Positions 1 through 9,340 are shown, numbered from the stretch's first letter. The stretch: 64,000 bases of DNA from Leptotrichia sp. oral taxon 221 (GCF_018128245.1 NZ_CP072378.1:620001-684000); one strand, 5' to 3'. The notes: a model not told the origin generated them from the letters alone. Numbers and translations are program-made.

Positions 1-921
1 CTAAAAAGTAGAATGGAAATCATTTATTTGGATAGTTATACTTTGGAGGAAAAGGTTCAGATTGCAAAAAGATATATGGTTCCAAGTATAAATAAAAAAA
101 TAGGATCAGGATTAACTTTTGATGACGATGTTTTAAGATATATTATTGAAAATTATACTAGTGAGTCTGGTGTTAGAAAATTGAATATAATTTTGATGAA
201 AATTTATGGAAAAATTGCTAAAAATACACTAGAAAGAAAGAAAACTCCTGAAATAACTTTAAAAAATATTGATTCGTTTATTAGCACTAAAAAAATTCCA
301 AAAATACCGATAAATGTGGCAACTAGTGGGTCACAAATAGGAAAAGTGATGGGAATTGCTTTATCTCCTTTTGGAGGAAGAGTTATACCTATTCAAACTG
401 TTATTATGCCTGGAAGAGGGGAAATAATAGTAACTGGGAATATTTCACAAACTATGAAAGAAGAGATAATGGTAGCGATAACATATTTAAGAACAAAAAG
501 TACAAGATTTCATTTGAAAAATCCTAATTTTTATAGGGAATATGATATTCATGTTCATTTAAGCGAAAATTCCATTCAAAAAGATATTATTTCAGCTGGA
601 ATGGCTATTGCAACATCAATACTTTCTGCGTTGAATCAAGTGAAAATACGACAAGATATAGCTTTTACTGGAGAATTGAGTATTTTAGGAGAAATTTTAC
701 CTGTGGGAGCAGTAAATTTAAAAATTGAAGAAGCTTATAAATTTGGAATAAAAAAATTTTTTGTTCCTGAAGGTGATAAAAGTAGTGTCAGTTCTGTGAA
801 TAAAGATATTTTGGATAAAGTAGAAGTTGAATTTGTAGAAAATTATGAGCAAGTTTACTCAAAATTATTTTTGATGCAAGAAGAAATAGAAGAGGATATT
901 AATAAGATGTTTTTGAATTAA
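1..921 (+). CDS. lon: Lon-type ATP-dependent protease, C-terminal part (5' end outside window)
   Basis: The reading frame is open from base 1, so this is the 3' part of a gene. The first visible residues (LKSRMEIIYLDSYTLEEKV) match the end of the Lon AAA+ domain, followed by the helical sensor-2 region (ESGVRKLNIILMKIYGKIA) and then the S16 serine-lysine protease domain. The catalytic Ser is in IISAG and the catalytic Lys in the segment LPVGAVNLKIEEA, which aligns with the usual LPIGGLKEKLLAA. The dyad is therefore intact, but the normally invariant Gly-Pro before Ser-Ala-Gly is replaced by Ile-Ile and other protease-domain motifs are weak. Lon degrades misfolded and regulatory proteins in the cytosol. 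It may be the only Lon or a divergent second copy; the ATPase half is not visible. Confidence 0.85.
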   Translation, partial: LKSRMEIIYLDSYTLEEKVQIAKRYMVPSINKKIGSGLTFDDDVLRYIIENYTSESGVRKLNIILMKIYGKIAKNTLERKKTPEITLKNIDSFISTKKIPKIPINVATSGSQIGKVMGIALSPFGGRVIPIQTVIMPGRGEIIVTGNISQTMKEEIMVAITYLRTKSTRFHLKNPNFYREYDIHVHLSENSIQKDIISAGMAIATSILSALNQVKIRQDIAFTGELSILGEILPVGAVNLKIEEAYKFGIKKFFVPEGDKSSVSSVNKDILDKVEVEFVENYEQVYSKLFLMQEEIEEDINKMFLN

Positions 922-941
922 TGGAAGGGTAAAATAAAAAA

Positions 942-970
942 TTGAAGTATTTTTTTTCGTATGATATAAT
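942..970 (+). promoter_or_regulatory. Sigma-70 promoter, upstream of the small exporter gene
   Basis: TTGAAG (942-947) and TATAAT (965-970) are separated by 17 nt, with a TGA extended -10. Transcription would start near 977 and give a leader of about 145 nt. Confidence 0.65.
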
Positions 971-992
971 AAAGAAAATATTTGTAAGAGAT

Positions 993-1020
993 TTATAGAA
1001 AAATTCGAATTTTTCTATAA
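993..1020 (+). repeat. Perfect 28-bp palindrome in the leader of the exporter gene
   Basis: A 13-base arm starting TTATAGAAAAATT is followed directly by CG-centred complementary bases ending AATTTTTCTATAA. It begins about 16 nt after the inferred transcription start. There is no T-run after it, so it does not look like an ordinary terminator; operator or mRNA hairpin are both possible. Confidence 0.6.
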
Positions 1021-1123
1021 AAGGTAATTGTAAATTAAAGATTATTTGATAGAAATTTTTGAGAAATTAATCTATGAATCAAAGAATTGATAATTATAAG
1101 AAAAATTATGAGAAAGGGAAAAT

Positions 1124-1627
1124 ATGAAATCTTTTAATGAATTTATAAAAGTGAGTTTATTGGGAGCATCACTTTTGAATAAAATGTTTGGGATATTTTT
1201 AATATCGATGTTACCTGTTGTTGAGCTTCGTGGAGCGATACCTGTTGGAGCGGCGATTGGGTTGCCTTGGTATTTGAATATGATTGTGTCAATTGTAGGG
1301 AATTTGCTTCCAGTGCCGTTTATTCTTTTGTTTTCGGTAAAAGCATTTGAATTTATGAAAAAGCATAATATTTTAGTGAAATTTATTGAAAAAATTGAAA
1401 ATCGTGCAAAAAAACGTAGCGAAGGTCTTGCAACTGGAGAATTTATAGGGCTTATGTTATTTGTGGCTATTCCGTTTCCAGGGACAGGTGCTTGGACGGG
1501 TGCATTAATTGCGGCTTTGCTTCAATTTGAGAGAAAAAGATCATTTATTTATATTACGCTAGGAGTATTGATAGCTGCAGCAATTATGACGGCGGCATCT
1601 TATGGTGTGATAAGTTTATTTAAATAA
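1124..1627 (+). CDS. Small multidrug export family membrane protein (COG2426-like)
   Basis: A 167-residue hydrophobic protein with about four membrane segments. The segment MLPVVELRGAIPVGAAIG near residues 30-47 and the later FPGTGAWTGALIAALL segment are hallmarks of the family annotated as small multi-drug export protein. The real substrate of this family is not firmly established. The start follows AAAGGGAAAAT, the purine-rich ribosome site common in this genome. It is a single transcription unit with its own promoter at 942-970 and a strong terminator at 1647-1670. The name rests on sequence resemblance only. Confidence 0.8.
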   Translation: MKSFNEFIKVSLLGASLLNKMFGIFLISMLPVVELRGAIPVGAAIGLPWYLNMIVSIVGNLLPVPFILLFSVKAFEFMKKHNILVKFIEKIENRAKKRSEGLATGEFIGLMLFVAIPFPGTGAWTGALIAALLQFERKRSFIYITLGVLIAAAIMTAASYGVISLFK

Positions 1628-1646
1628 AAGTTCAAAAAATATGGGA

Positions 1647-1670
1647 ACGAGTTGCATTAACTCGTTTTTT
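1647..1670 (+). terminator. Intrinsic terminator after the exporter gene
   Basis: ACGAGTT (1647-1653), loop GCATT, AACTCGT (1659-1665), then a run of six T. Confidence 0.85.
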
Positions 1671-1768
1671 ATTTGATTTATGAAGAAAATAAATTTATGA
1701 TTTTTACTATATAGAAGATCTATAAAAAATTTTATGGTAAATTAATTAGAGAAAATGAGAGGGAAAAT

Positions 1769-3406
1769 ATGTTAAGAATAACGAATATAAAAATGCCAGT
1801 GAAACATAATATTGATGATTTAAAAACGGTTGTCTGTAAATTGTATAAAATTTTGAAGAATGAAATTTTGAGTTTTGAAATTGCGGGACAAGCGATTGAT
1901 GCGAGAAATAAGAATAATGTGATTTATGTGTATTCTGTGGATGTGGAATTGGTTGATGAGAAAAAATATGAAGGTGTTAAAAATGTTAGAGGGATAGAAA
2001 AGAAAATTTATAAAACAGCAATTTTGGAAAATATTAAGACGGGGAAACGTCCTGTTGTGGTTGGAACTGGGCCTTCTGGGGTTTTTGCTGGATTGATTTT
2101 AGCAGAAGCTGGGCTGAAGCCAATAATTATTGAGCAAGGGAAAAGTGTTGATGAGAGAGAAAAAGATGTTTATGACTTTTTTAAGACTGGAAATTTGAAA
2201 AAATATTCGAATGTGCAGTTTGGAGAAGGTGGAGCTGGAACTTTTTCTGATGGGAAATTGAATACGAATACGAATAATTTTAGGATGCAGAAGGTTTATG
2301 AGGAATTTATAAAGGCTGGAGCAGAGAAAAAGATTGCGTATATGTCGAAACCACATGTTGGGACAGATAAATTGATTGGGATTATGAGAAGGATTAGGGA
2401 AAAAATTGAGAGTTTAGGAGGAGAATATAGATTTAGCCAAAAATTAGTTTCTGTGAAATATGATGAGAATGAGAAATTAACTAGTGTTGAGATTGAGGAT
2501 GTTAGTGAAGAGGCTATGAAAAGAGTGGAAAATGGGGAGATTGAAAAAAATCCGAGTTATGAAATTGAAACAGATGTGGCGATTTTGGCTATTGGGCATA
2601 GTGCGAGAGATACTTTTTATATGCTGAATGAGAAAAATATTCACATGGAAAGAAAGATTTTTTCTGTTGGTGTAAGAATTGAGCATAAACAAGCGATGAT
2701 AAATCATTCTCAATATGGTAAATTTGCTGATAAATTGCCGACTGCAGAATATAAGTTAAATGCGAAGGCTAGTAATGGTAGAGGGGTTTATACATTTTGT
2801 ATGTGTCCTGGAGGAGTGGTTGTTCCTGCAGCAAGTGAAATTGGAAGACTTGTGGTGAATGGGATGAGTTATTCTAAGAGGGATTTAGAAAATTCAAATT
2901 CGGCTGTTTTGGTAAATGTGTTTCCTGAGGATTTTGATGGGGAAGATGTAATGGCTGGGGTTGAGTTTCAGCGAAGATTAGAAGAGAAGGCGTTTGAGCT
3001 TGGAGGAAGTGATTACAAAGCACCAATTCAGTTGTTTGGAGATTATTTGCAAAATAAAGTTTCTACAAAATTAGGGAAGGTTAAGCCTAGTTATTTTAGA
3101 GGATATAGATTTGCAGACTTGAATTTGTTGTTTCCAGAGTTTATAAATTCGGCTTTAAAGGAAGGAATATTAGCGATGGATAAGAAAATTAAAGGGTTTG
3201 GAAATTATGATGCTGTTTTGTCAGGTGTGGAAAGTAGAAGTTCTTCGCCAGTAAAAATTCCTAGAAATGAGGAGTTTTTTGCTAATATTGAAGGGATTAT
3301 TCCATGTGGAGAAGGTGCTGGATATGCAGGTGGAATAATGTCTGCAGCAGTTGATGGCATAAAATGTGCAGAAATGGTAATCGAATATTACAAAAACTAT
3401 GAATAA
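1769..3406 (+). CDS. FAD-dependent dehydrogenase, COG2509 family
   Basis: A 545-residue flavoprotein. The first ~95 residues form the small N-terminal domain typical of this family, followed by a Rossmann FAD-binding motif GTGPSGVFAGLILAEAG near residue 100 and a C-terminal FAD-contact region (IPCGEGAGYAGGIMSAAVDG). The segment YSNVQFGEGGAGTFSDGKL is also characteristic. The family is widespread in anaerobes and Firmicutes but its substrate is unknown. The start at 1769 is preceded by GAGAGGGAAAAT. The next gene starts 13 nt after the stop, so the two are probably co-transcribed. Confidence 0.85.
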   Translation: MLRITNIKMPVKHNIDDLKTVVCKLYKILKNEILSFEIAGQAIDARNKNNVIYVYSVDVELVDEKKYEGVKNVRGIEKKIYKTAILENIKTGKRPVVVGTGPSGVFAGLILAEAGLKPIIIEQGKSVDEREKDVYDFFKTGNLKKYSNVQFGEGGAGTFSDGKLNTNTNNFRMQKVYEEFIKAGAEKKIAYMSKPHVGTDKLIGIMRRIREKIESLGGEYRFSQKLVSVKYDENEKLTSVEIEDVSEEAMKRVENGEIEKNPSYEIETDVAILAIGHSARDTFYMLNEKNIHMERKIFSVGVRIEHKQAMINHSQYGKFADKLPTAEYKLNAKASNGRGVYTFCMCPGGVVVPAASEIGRLVVNGMSYSKRDLENSNSAVLVNVFPEDFDGEDVMAGVEFQRRLEEKAFELGGSDYKAPIQLFGDYLQNKVSTKLGKVKPSYFRGYRFADLNLLFPEFINSALKEGILAMDKKIKGFGNYDAVLSGVESRSSSPVKIPRNEEFFANIEGIIPCGEGAGYAGGIMSAAVDGIKCAEMVIEYYKNYE

Positions 3407-3419
3407 AGAAGGTTAAAAA

Positions 3420-5059
3420 ATGGAAGTTATAGATAGAATAAAAAGAATGAAAAAATTATCAGATGTTCTTTTAAAATATGGTTTCGAGGAACTTTTTGAT
3501 AGAACTGGCATGGAGAGATTTATTCCAAATAAGTTGGCAAAAATAGTAAGCGATTGGAAAATATAAGGGAGACATCTTTTCCTGAGAGAATCCGTTTAGC
3601 AATGCAGGATTTGGGTCCTACTTATGTTAAATTAGGGCAAATGTGCAGTAATAGAACGGATATTTTTCCAGAAGATATTATTGCAGAATTTCAAAAATTG
3701 CAAGATGATGTTGAGCCAGAGAAAATAGATATTTATGCAAAAATAAAGGCAGAATTGAATATAGAGCCATTAGAATATTTTAAAGAGATTGATGAAACAC
3801 CAATGGCTTCGGCTTCGATGGGGCAAGTGTATAAAGGTATTTTGAAAGACGGAACAGAAGTTGTAATTAAAGTTAGAAGAGAAGGAATAAAGGAGATTGT
3901 AGCCTCTGATTTATCAATGATGAGGGATCTAGCGGCGTATTTTGAGAGAACGAATGAAGAGATTAAAAAGATGAATACTTCTTATATTATTAATACTTTT
4001 GGGAATTCGATTACGAAGGAATTGTCGTTTAGAAATGAATTAAGCAATATGGAGAAATTTGCGAACAATTTTAAAAATGATAAGCGAATACATGTTCCAG
4101 TTCCGTATAGGGAGTTGTCAAATGATAATATTCTTTGTATGGAATTTATAAAGGGATTTAAAATAACAGATAAGGAAAAGATTGAAAAATGTGGATTTTT
4201 TCCTAGTGAAGTGGCAAGGGTAGGATTGGATTTGTATATACAGCAAGTATTAAAATATGGATTTTTTCATGCTGATCCGCATCCAGGGAATGTTTTTATG
4301 ACGCCAGAAGGAAAAATTGTATTTATTGATTTTGGTGCGATGGGGACTTTGTATCCGCAAGATAAGGAATTACTTGAAAACTTATTGTTGCATTTTATAC
4401 AAAAGGATGTGAAAAAAGCTATAGATACTATAAAAGAGCTGGCTGTTAAATATAATGTTCCTGATGAGAGACAATTAGAGAGAGAATTAACAGAAATTGT
4501 GTATTTAGTTGATGGAAATGTATTGAGCGAGATAAGTATTGGAGATATCTTTGAAAAAGTTAGAGTTATTCTTAATAAAAATCAAGTAATTTTGCCAGAG
4601 GATATTTATCTTTTAGTGAAAGGTGTGGGACAAATTGAAGGAATTGGAAGGCATTTGGACCCAAGTTTAGATATTATGAAGACGCTAGAACCTTATGCGA
4701 AAAGGATTTTGCGAGAAAGAATGAATCCAAAATATATTTTTGAAAAAGGGACTAAGAAAATTACGCAAGTGTCTGAAAGCTGGTTGTCGTTGCCAGAAGA
4801 TTTGAGGAATATATCGCAAAAAATATTGAATGGGGAATTGAAACATAAACATGAAGTTACGGGATTTAAAGAGTTGTTAAAAATATTGGATAGATTGGTT
4901 GTTGCGATAATTATTGCTTCGTTGTTAATAGCTTCTTCGATAGTTGTATTATCTGAAATCCCGCCTAAAATAAATGAGATACCTGTTTTAGGATTTTTAG
5001 GATACGTTATTTCGGCAATTTTGGGAATAGTTGAAATTATAAAAAAGGGGAAAAAATAA
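3420..5059 (+). pseudogene. UbiB/AarF-family atypical kinase, split by a one-base frameshift
   Basis: The open frame from 3554 encodes ~500 residues with ABC1/UbiB signatures: KxGQ (YVKLGQMCS), the Ala-rich loop ASASMGQVYKG, HADPHPGNVF and VFIDFGAMG, and two C-terminal membrane helices near residues 450-495 of that frame. The expected N-terminal extension is present upstream in another frame: ATG at 3420 with an AGAAGG ribosome site 7 nt before it reads MEVIDRIKRMKKLSDVLLKY and continues to DWKI before a stop at 3564. One extra A in the AAAA run at 3558-3561 would join the two frames into a ~547-residue protein of normal family length. So this is either a sequencing error in a homopolymer or a real frameshift. 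The family acts in membrane or quinone biology; no quinone genes are visible nearby. Confidence 0.8.
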
Positions 5060-5073
5060 AAGTAAAAAAATAT

Positions 5074-5102
5074 TTGATTTTAGATGAAAATAGCGTTAAA
5101 AT
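5074..5102 (+). promoter_or_regulatory. Promoter of the M24 peptidase gene
   Basis: TTGATT (5074-5079), 17-nt spacer, TAAAAT (5097-5102). Start would be near 5109, 40 nt before the ATG. Confidence 0.6.
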
Positions 5103-5147
5103 AGTAAATGAAATAAATCAAAATAAATTAAGATTGGAGAATAGAAG

Positions 5148-6230
5148 ATGACTAAAAGAACAGATAAATTAGAAAGAATATTGAATGAATTAAATATTGA
5201 TGGAATTTTTTTGACAAATTTGTATAATTTGAGATATTTTGCTGGATTTACAGGAACTACTGGAGTGGCTTTGGTTACAAAAAAAGGGAACTATTTCTTC
5301 TCGGATTTTAGATATAGAACTCAAGCTGAAAAACAAGTGACACCAATGGGATTTGAATTTGTAGAAGTGACAAGAGGTTCATTGCAAACTGTTGGAGAAT
5401 ATATTGAAAAATTAGGATTGAAAACTGTTGGATTTGAGGATAAAGATGTGACTTTTTCTTTATATCAAACAATAAAAGGGATTTTTAAAGCTGATTTAGT
5501 ACCTGTTGGAGAAAAATTAATTTTTGAGAGAATGGTTAAAACTAATGAAGAAATTGAAACTATAAAAAAGGCGATTGAAATAAGTGATACTGCATTTTCT
5601 GAAGTTTTGAAAGTGATTAAAGAAGGTGTTTCTGAAAAAGAATTGGCTGGATATATGGAATATGTTCAAAGAAAATTAGGTGCTGAAGATAGATCGTTTG
5701 ATACTATTTTGGCTAGTGGGTACAGAAGTGCGATGCCACATGGTGTAGCAAGTGACAAAAAAATTCAAAAAGATGAATTTATTACAATGGATTTTGGAGC
5801 ATATTATGACGGATATGTTTCTGACATCACAAGAACAGTTTATTATGGAAATAATATCACAGAAAGACACAAAGAAATCTATAACACTGTTTTAGAAAGT
5901 CAATTATTAGGAATAAATACTGTTAAAGCTGGAATGAGATCAGATGAAGTGGATACTGTTGTAAGAAACTTCTTTACAGAAAAAGGATTAGGAGAAGCAT
6001 TTGGTCACGGATTAGGTCATGGAATTGGAATAGAAATTCACGAATTACCATATTTATCAAAAATGTCACAAATTGAATTGAAGGAAAATATGATTGTAAC
6101 TATTGAGCCAGGACTTTATTTTGACGGATGGGGTGGAGTTAGAATCGAAGACGATGTTGTTGTGAAAAAAGATGGATGTGAAGTATTGAATAAGAGTCCA
6201 AAAGAATTGATAATTTTAGAAGCTAAATAG
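5148..6230 (+). CDS. Xaa-Pro dipeptidase/aminopeptidase (M24B)
   Basis: A 360-residue cytosolic metallopeptidase that removes residues ahead of proline. The N-terminal creatinase-like domain (residues 1-130) is followed by the pita-bread fold. All five metal ligands are visible: two Asp in YYDGYVSDITRT, His in HGLGHGIGIEIHE, Glu in TIEPGLYF and Glu in GVRIEDD. Length fits the short YpdF/PepQ-like bacterial enzymes. GGAG lies 9 nt before ATG 5148. It has its own promoter and ends before a bidirectional terminator shared with the converging channel gene. Confidence 0.92.
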   Translation: MTKRTDKLERILNELNIDGIFLTNLYNLRYFAGFTGTTGVALVTKKGNYFFSDFRYRTQAEKQVTPMGFEFVEVTRGSLQTVGEYIEKLGLKTVGFEDKDVTFSLYQTIKGIFKADLVPVGEKLIFERMVKTNEEIETIKKAIEISDTAFSEVLKVIKEGVSEKELAGYMEYVQRKLGAEDRSFDTILASGYRSAMPHGVASDKKIQKDEFITMDFGAYYDGYVSDITRTVYYGNNITERHKEIYNTVLESQLLGINTVKAGMRSDEVDTVVRNFFTEKGLGEAFGHGLGHGIGIEIHELPYLSKMSQIELKENMIVTIEPGLYFDGWGGVRIEDDVVVKKDGCEVLNKSPKELIILEAK

Positions 6231-6282
6231 ATTTTGGATTTAATGAGTAAAAATGTGAAAATAATTTTGTAAAAGAATTATT

Positions 6283-6310
6283 GAGAGTGTCCAGAATTTT
6301 GTGTAAACTC
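6283..6310. mobile_element. Possible solitary insertion-sequence end (IS256-like)
   Basis: The segment GAGAGTGTCCAGAATTTTG followed by TGTAAACTC resembles the terminal inverted repeats of IS256/mutator-type elements (recalled pattern GTGTCC...TTTGTGTAAAC). There is no transposase and no partner end nearby, so at most this is a scar. Confidence 0.3.
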
Positions 6311-6350
6311 AAAATATAATATACGGTATAGGATGGTAGGAATATTTATA

Positions 6351-6415
6351 AAAAATTGTGGGATTTAATGTTGAAAGTATAAATTTCTAACACTTTCAAA
6401 TTGCCCACAATTTTT
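6351..6415. terminator. Bidirectional terminator between converging genes
   Basis: Outer stem AAAAATTGTGGG (6351-6362) with CCCACAATTTTT (6404-6415), inner stem TTGAAAGT (6371-6378) with ACTTTCAA (6392-6399). A-rich and T-rich flanks let it work for both strands. Confidence 0.85.
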
Positions 6416-6416
6416 A

Positions 6417-7211
6417 TTATTTTTCTCGTTTAGATTTTAAAAAATCTATAAAAGTGATAATTTCCTTTTTTTCAGAATCGCTATAATTTTCGGATTTTAA
6501 AATAAATTTTTCTAAATCATCATCAGGTACAAATTCATTTTGTTTGTTTAAAAAATAGGTTGTGACAGTACCTGTAATCATTCCAAAAGTTCCAACACCA
6601 ATAAGCATAAGGAAAATCGCTACAAATCTACCAACATGAGTTCTTGGCGAAATATCTCCATATCCAACGGTTGTTGCTGTAACAAAGGCCCACCATAAAC
6701 TGTCTCCATATTTCATTTTTTCTACATAAGAAATAATAAGAGCAGAAATAAGAATTCCAAGTGCAGCCATCATCAATAGATAAATCAAACCATTCAATTT
6801 TAAGAATTTTTTGATTTTTTTGTATGTTTTTTTTACGAATAAATAAAGTTTAGAAAGTTTTAGATATCGAAAAAGTTTCGCGAATTTTCTGATTTTAAAT
6901 ATTCTAAATAGTCTAAAAATCGAGTAATATGGAATAATCGAGATTAAATCAGGAATATTATTTTCTATAAAATTAGCTTTGTATTTTGCAAAAATAAACC
7001 GAACTATGTAATCGATAGCAAAAATTAAATAAATCGAAAAATCGATAAATTCTAAAATAGGATTTTTGGAAATACTGATATCGCCATGCAAATCAAGTAG
7101 TGATGTTGCAAAACTATAAATGGCGAGAAACATAAAAAAAATCTGATAATTTATTCTAAATCTTTTATTATGCTGAACATTTTTTTTTAATCTTTTCAAT
7201 TTAATTTTCAC
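6417..7211 (-). CDS. Voltage-gated-type potassium channel, six-transmembrane
   Basis: A 264-residue inner-membrane protein. Membrane segments S1-S4 occupy about residues 22-125, with a basic S4-like stretch (FRLFRIFKIRKFAKLFRYLK). A pore loop carries the K+ selectivity filter TTVGYGDISP near residue 180, followed by S6 (FVAIFLMLIGVGTFGMITGTV) and a short charged cytosolic tail. The start codon is GTG, supported by AGGAGG 7 nt upstream on the minus strand. Length fits small prokaryotic Kv/MthK-like subunits without an RCK domain. It follows the oxidoreductase gene on the same strand with ~75 nt between. Confidence 0.9.
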   Translation of the reverse strand: MKIKLKRLKKNVQHNKRFRINYQIFFMFLAIYSFATSLLDLHGDISISKNPILEFIDFSIYLIFAIDYIVRFIFAKYKANFIENNIPDLISIIPYYSIFRLFRIFKIRKFAKLFRYLKLSKLYLFVKKTYKKIKKFLKLNGLIYLLMMAALGILISALIISYVEKMKYGDSLWWAFVTATTVGYGDISPRTHVGRFVAIFLMLIGVGTFGMITGTVTTYFLNKQNEFVPDDDLEKFILKSENYSDSEKKEIITFIDFLKSKREK

Positions 7212-7286
7212 AGAACTTCCTCCTATTTATTGTATTTTTAAGATTATTCGTAATTTTATTTAATTATAGTAAAACTGCTTAAAAAA

Positions 7287-8624
7287 TTATTTAATAACTT
7301 TTCTATAAACTACCAACAATGGATTCCAAACGCTCGCATTTGTAGGTGAATAAGCAAAATCAATTTCGATAAATTTTTCAATAGGTGTTTCTAAAGTTGT
7401 AACAATCGCAATTTGGTCGATAAATTGAGCAACAGCTTGAGCTCCAACCATACTTCCACCTAACAACACTTTTTTATCTTTATCATAAACAACTTCAACT
7501 TTTCCAGGAATAGAATCCTCAAATCCAGAATTTTTATACATTGCATGCATTTCAACAACATCTGCATTAAATCCTAAATCTAACGCTTCTTTCAATGTCA
7601 ATCCAGTTTGTGCCAATTTAATATCATAAAATGAAGTTGCAAAAGATCTTAACAATCCTTTCCAGCTAATATTTTTTCCAGACAAGTATTTCGCCAACAT
7701 CATTCCGTGTTTATTAGCGACATCCCCAAACGGTGCATAAAGATTTCTATCTGTTTTATAGAATTTGTTAAATATACAATCTCCAATTGCATAAACATCA
7801 GGTAAATTAGTCTCGAATTTATCATTTACAACAATTTTTCCTTGGTCAGTTTTTAAATTTTTAGGAATAAAATCAATATTAGGAGTAATTCCAATACTAA
7901 ATAATGCAATATCGAAATCAATTATTTCTCCATTATCTAATTTTACAGCGCTTGCTTTTCCATCTTGTGAAACAATTTCAGTAACACCAGCATTCAACTT
8001 CAAAGAAATTCCTCGATTTTCAATTTCTTTATAAACCCCAGCTTTCAATTTTTCAGAAAACGAAGGTAAAATTTCTCCAGCCTTTTCAACAATTGTCACA
8101 TTTAATCCTTTTTTATTAAAGGCTTCTGCAGTTTCAAGCCCAATAAATCCAGCTCCAACAACCACAGCTTTTTTCAATTTATCTTTATTTTCAGTAATGT
8201 AGTCTTTAATTTTAAAAGCCTCTTCTGCATGAGAAAGCGTGAAAACATTAGTCAAATTTTTAGAATATCCAGAAATATTTGGAATAAACGATTTTGCTCC
8301 AACAGCAATCACAAGTTTATCATAACCAAAAATTCCGTTTATTTCTTCACCTTCAACATTCAAAGTCTTATTTTGAAAGTCAATACCAGTCACTTTATGA
8401 TGAATTTTTACATTAACTCCTCTTTTTATAAAGTCTTCAGGCGTTCCGTGTAAAACATCACTTTTTTTCAATTCATCAGCAATAAAATAAGGTGTCGGAC
8501 AACCAGCCCAAGCAACATATGAAGATTTTTCAAACAAAAAAACTTCATCATCAGGGTTTGCTTTTTTATATTGAGTGGAAAACATCATTCCCGCTGCTCC
8601 ACCACCAATTACAACTATTTTCAT
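7287..8624 (-). CDS. FAD/NAD(P)H oxidoreductase, CoA-disulfide reductase / NADH oxidase family
   Basis: A 445-residue pyridine nucleotide-disulfide oxidoreductase. It begins with the FAD motif GGGAAGM, has the single redox cysteine at residue 42 (AWAGCPTPYFI), a second Rossmann fold (VVVGAGFIGLETAEAF) near residue 155 for NAD(P)H, the FAD segment VYAIGDC and the C-terminal dimerisation domain. Single-cysteine enzymes of this family are CoA-disulfide reductases, NADH oxidases or polysulfide reductases; the sequence alone does not choose. A role in thiol or oxygen defence suits an anaerobe. GAGGAG precedes the ATG by 9 nt on the minus strand. It is probably co-transcribed with udk, which lies 34 nt upstream. 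Confidence 0.88.
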   Translation of the reverse strand: MKIVVIGGGAAGMMFSTQYKKANPDDEVFLFEKSSYVAWAGCPTPYFIADELKKSDVLHGTPEDFIKRGVNVKIHHKVTGIDFQNKTLNVEGEEINGIFGYDKLVIAVGAKSFIPNISGYSKNLTNVFTLSHAEEAFKIKDYITENKDKLKKAVVVGAGFIGLETAEAFNKKGLNVTIVEKAGEILPSFSEKLKAGVYKEIENRGISLKLNAGVTEIVSQDGKASAVKLDNGEIIDFDIALFSIGITPNIDFIPKNLKTDQGKIVVNDKFETNLPDVYAIGDCIFNKFYKTDRNLYAPFGDVANKHGMMLAKYLSGKNISWKGLLRSFATSFYDIKLAQTGLTLKEALDLGFNADVVEMHAMYKNSGFEDSIPGKVEVVYDKDKKVLLGGSMVGAQAVAQFIDQIAIVTTLETPIEKFIEIDFAYSPTNASVWNPLLVVYRKVIK

Positions 8625-8658
8625 AAAATATTTCTCCTCTCAAATTAAACTTAATTTT

Positions 8659-9300
8659 TTATTTTTTTTCTAAATGATTAAACAAGTATCTAAGACGACT
8701 TGCGACCATTTTTATTCCAACTTTATTATCTTTTCCTCTAGGAATAATAACATCTGCGTATCTTTTTGAAGGCTCAACAAATTCTAAGTGCATTGGTTTT
8801 ACTGTATTTATATATTGATTTTTTATACTTTCGAAACTTCTCGCACGTTCATGCAAATCTCTCTCAATCCTTCTTAACAATCTCTCATCGTCATCTGTAT
8901 CAACGAAAATTTTCGCATCAAACAAATCACGAATTTTCGGTATAGCAAGAACTAAAATCCCTTCTACAATTATTAAATTCGCAGGTTCAATGTGTTCTGT
9001 CTCATTAACCCTATTATGAACTTGGAAATCATAAATCGGCTTTTCAATAGATTTTCCATTTTTCAAAGATAAAATATGCTCTTCTAACAAGTTAAAATCA
9101 ATTGCATCAGGGTGGTCATAATTCAATCCCACTCTTTCCTCATAAGTCAAGTGATCATTTTTTTTATAGTAAGAATCCTGTTCCAGCAAAATTGAATGAA
9201 TTCCTTTCTTTTCTAAATCTTCGATAATCGCCTTAGTCACGCTAGTTTTACCAGATCCAGTTCCACCAGCAATTCCAACAATAATCGTTTGATATGACAT
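8659..9300 (-). CDS. udk: Uridine kinase (uridine/cytidine kinase)
   Basis: Phosphorylates uridine and cytidine to UMP and CMP in pyrimidine salvage. The P-loop GIAGGTGSGKTSV is near residue 10, and DHPDAIDF and the lid segment RRIERDLHERARS match the family. I start it at ATG 9300 (MSYQTIIVGIAG, 213 residues), because GGGAGG lies 7 nt upstream on the minus strand; a longer frame from TTG at 9315 would overlap that site. It is first in a minus-strand unit, with a promoter at 9341-9369. Confidence 0.92.
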   Translation of the reverse strand: MSYQTIIVGIAGGTGSGKTSVTKAIIEDLEKKGIHSILLEQDSYYKKNDHLTYEERVGLNYDHPDAIDFNLLEEHILSLKNGKSIEKPIYDFQVHNRVNETEHIEPANLIIVEGILVLAIPKIRDLFDAKIFVDTDDDERLLRRIERDLHERARSFESIKNQYINTVKPMHLEFVEPSKRYADVIIPRGKDNKVGIKMVASRLRYLFNHLEKK

Positions 9301-9340
9301 ACATATTCCTCCCAATTAAAAATGATTTTTTACATAATTT

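Noticed and set aside
3554-3566. Programmed -1 frameshift in ubiB
   Set aside because: No X-XXY-YYZ slippery heptamer and no obvious downstream stimulator; a lost A in a homopolymer is simpler.
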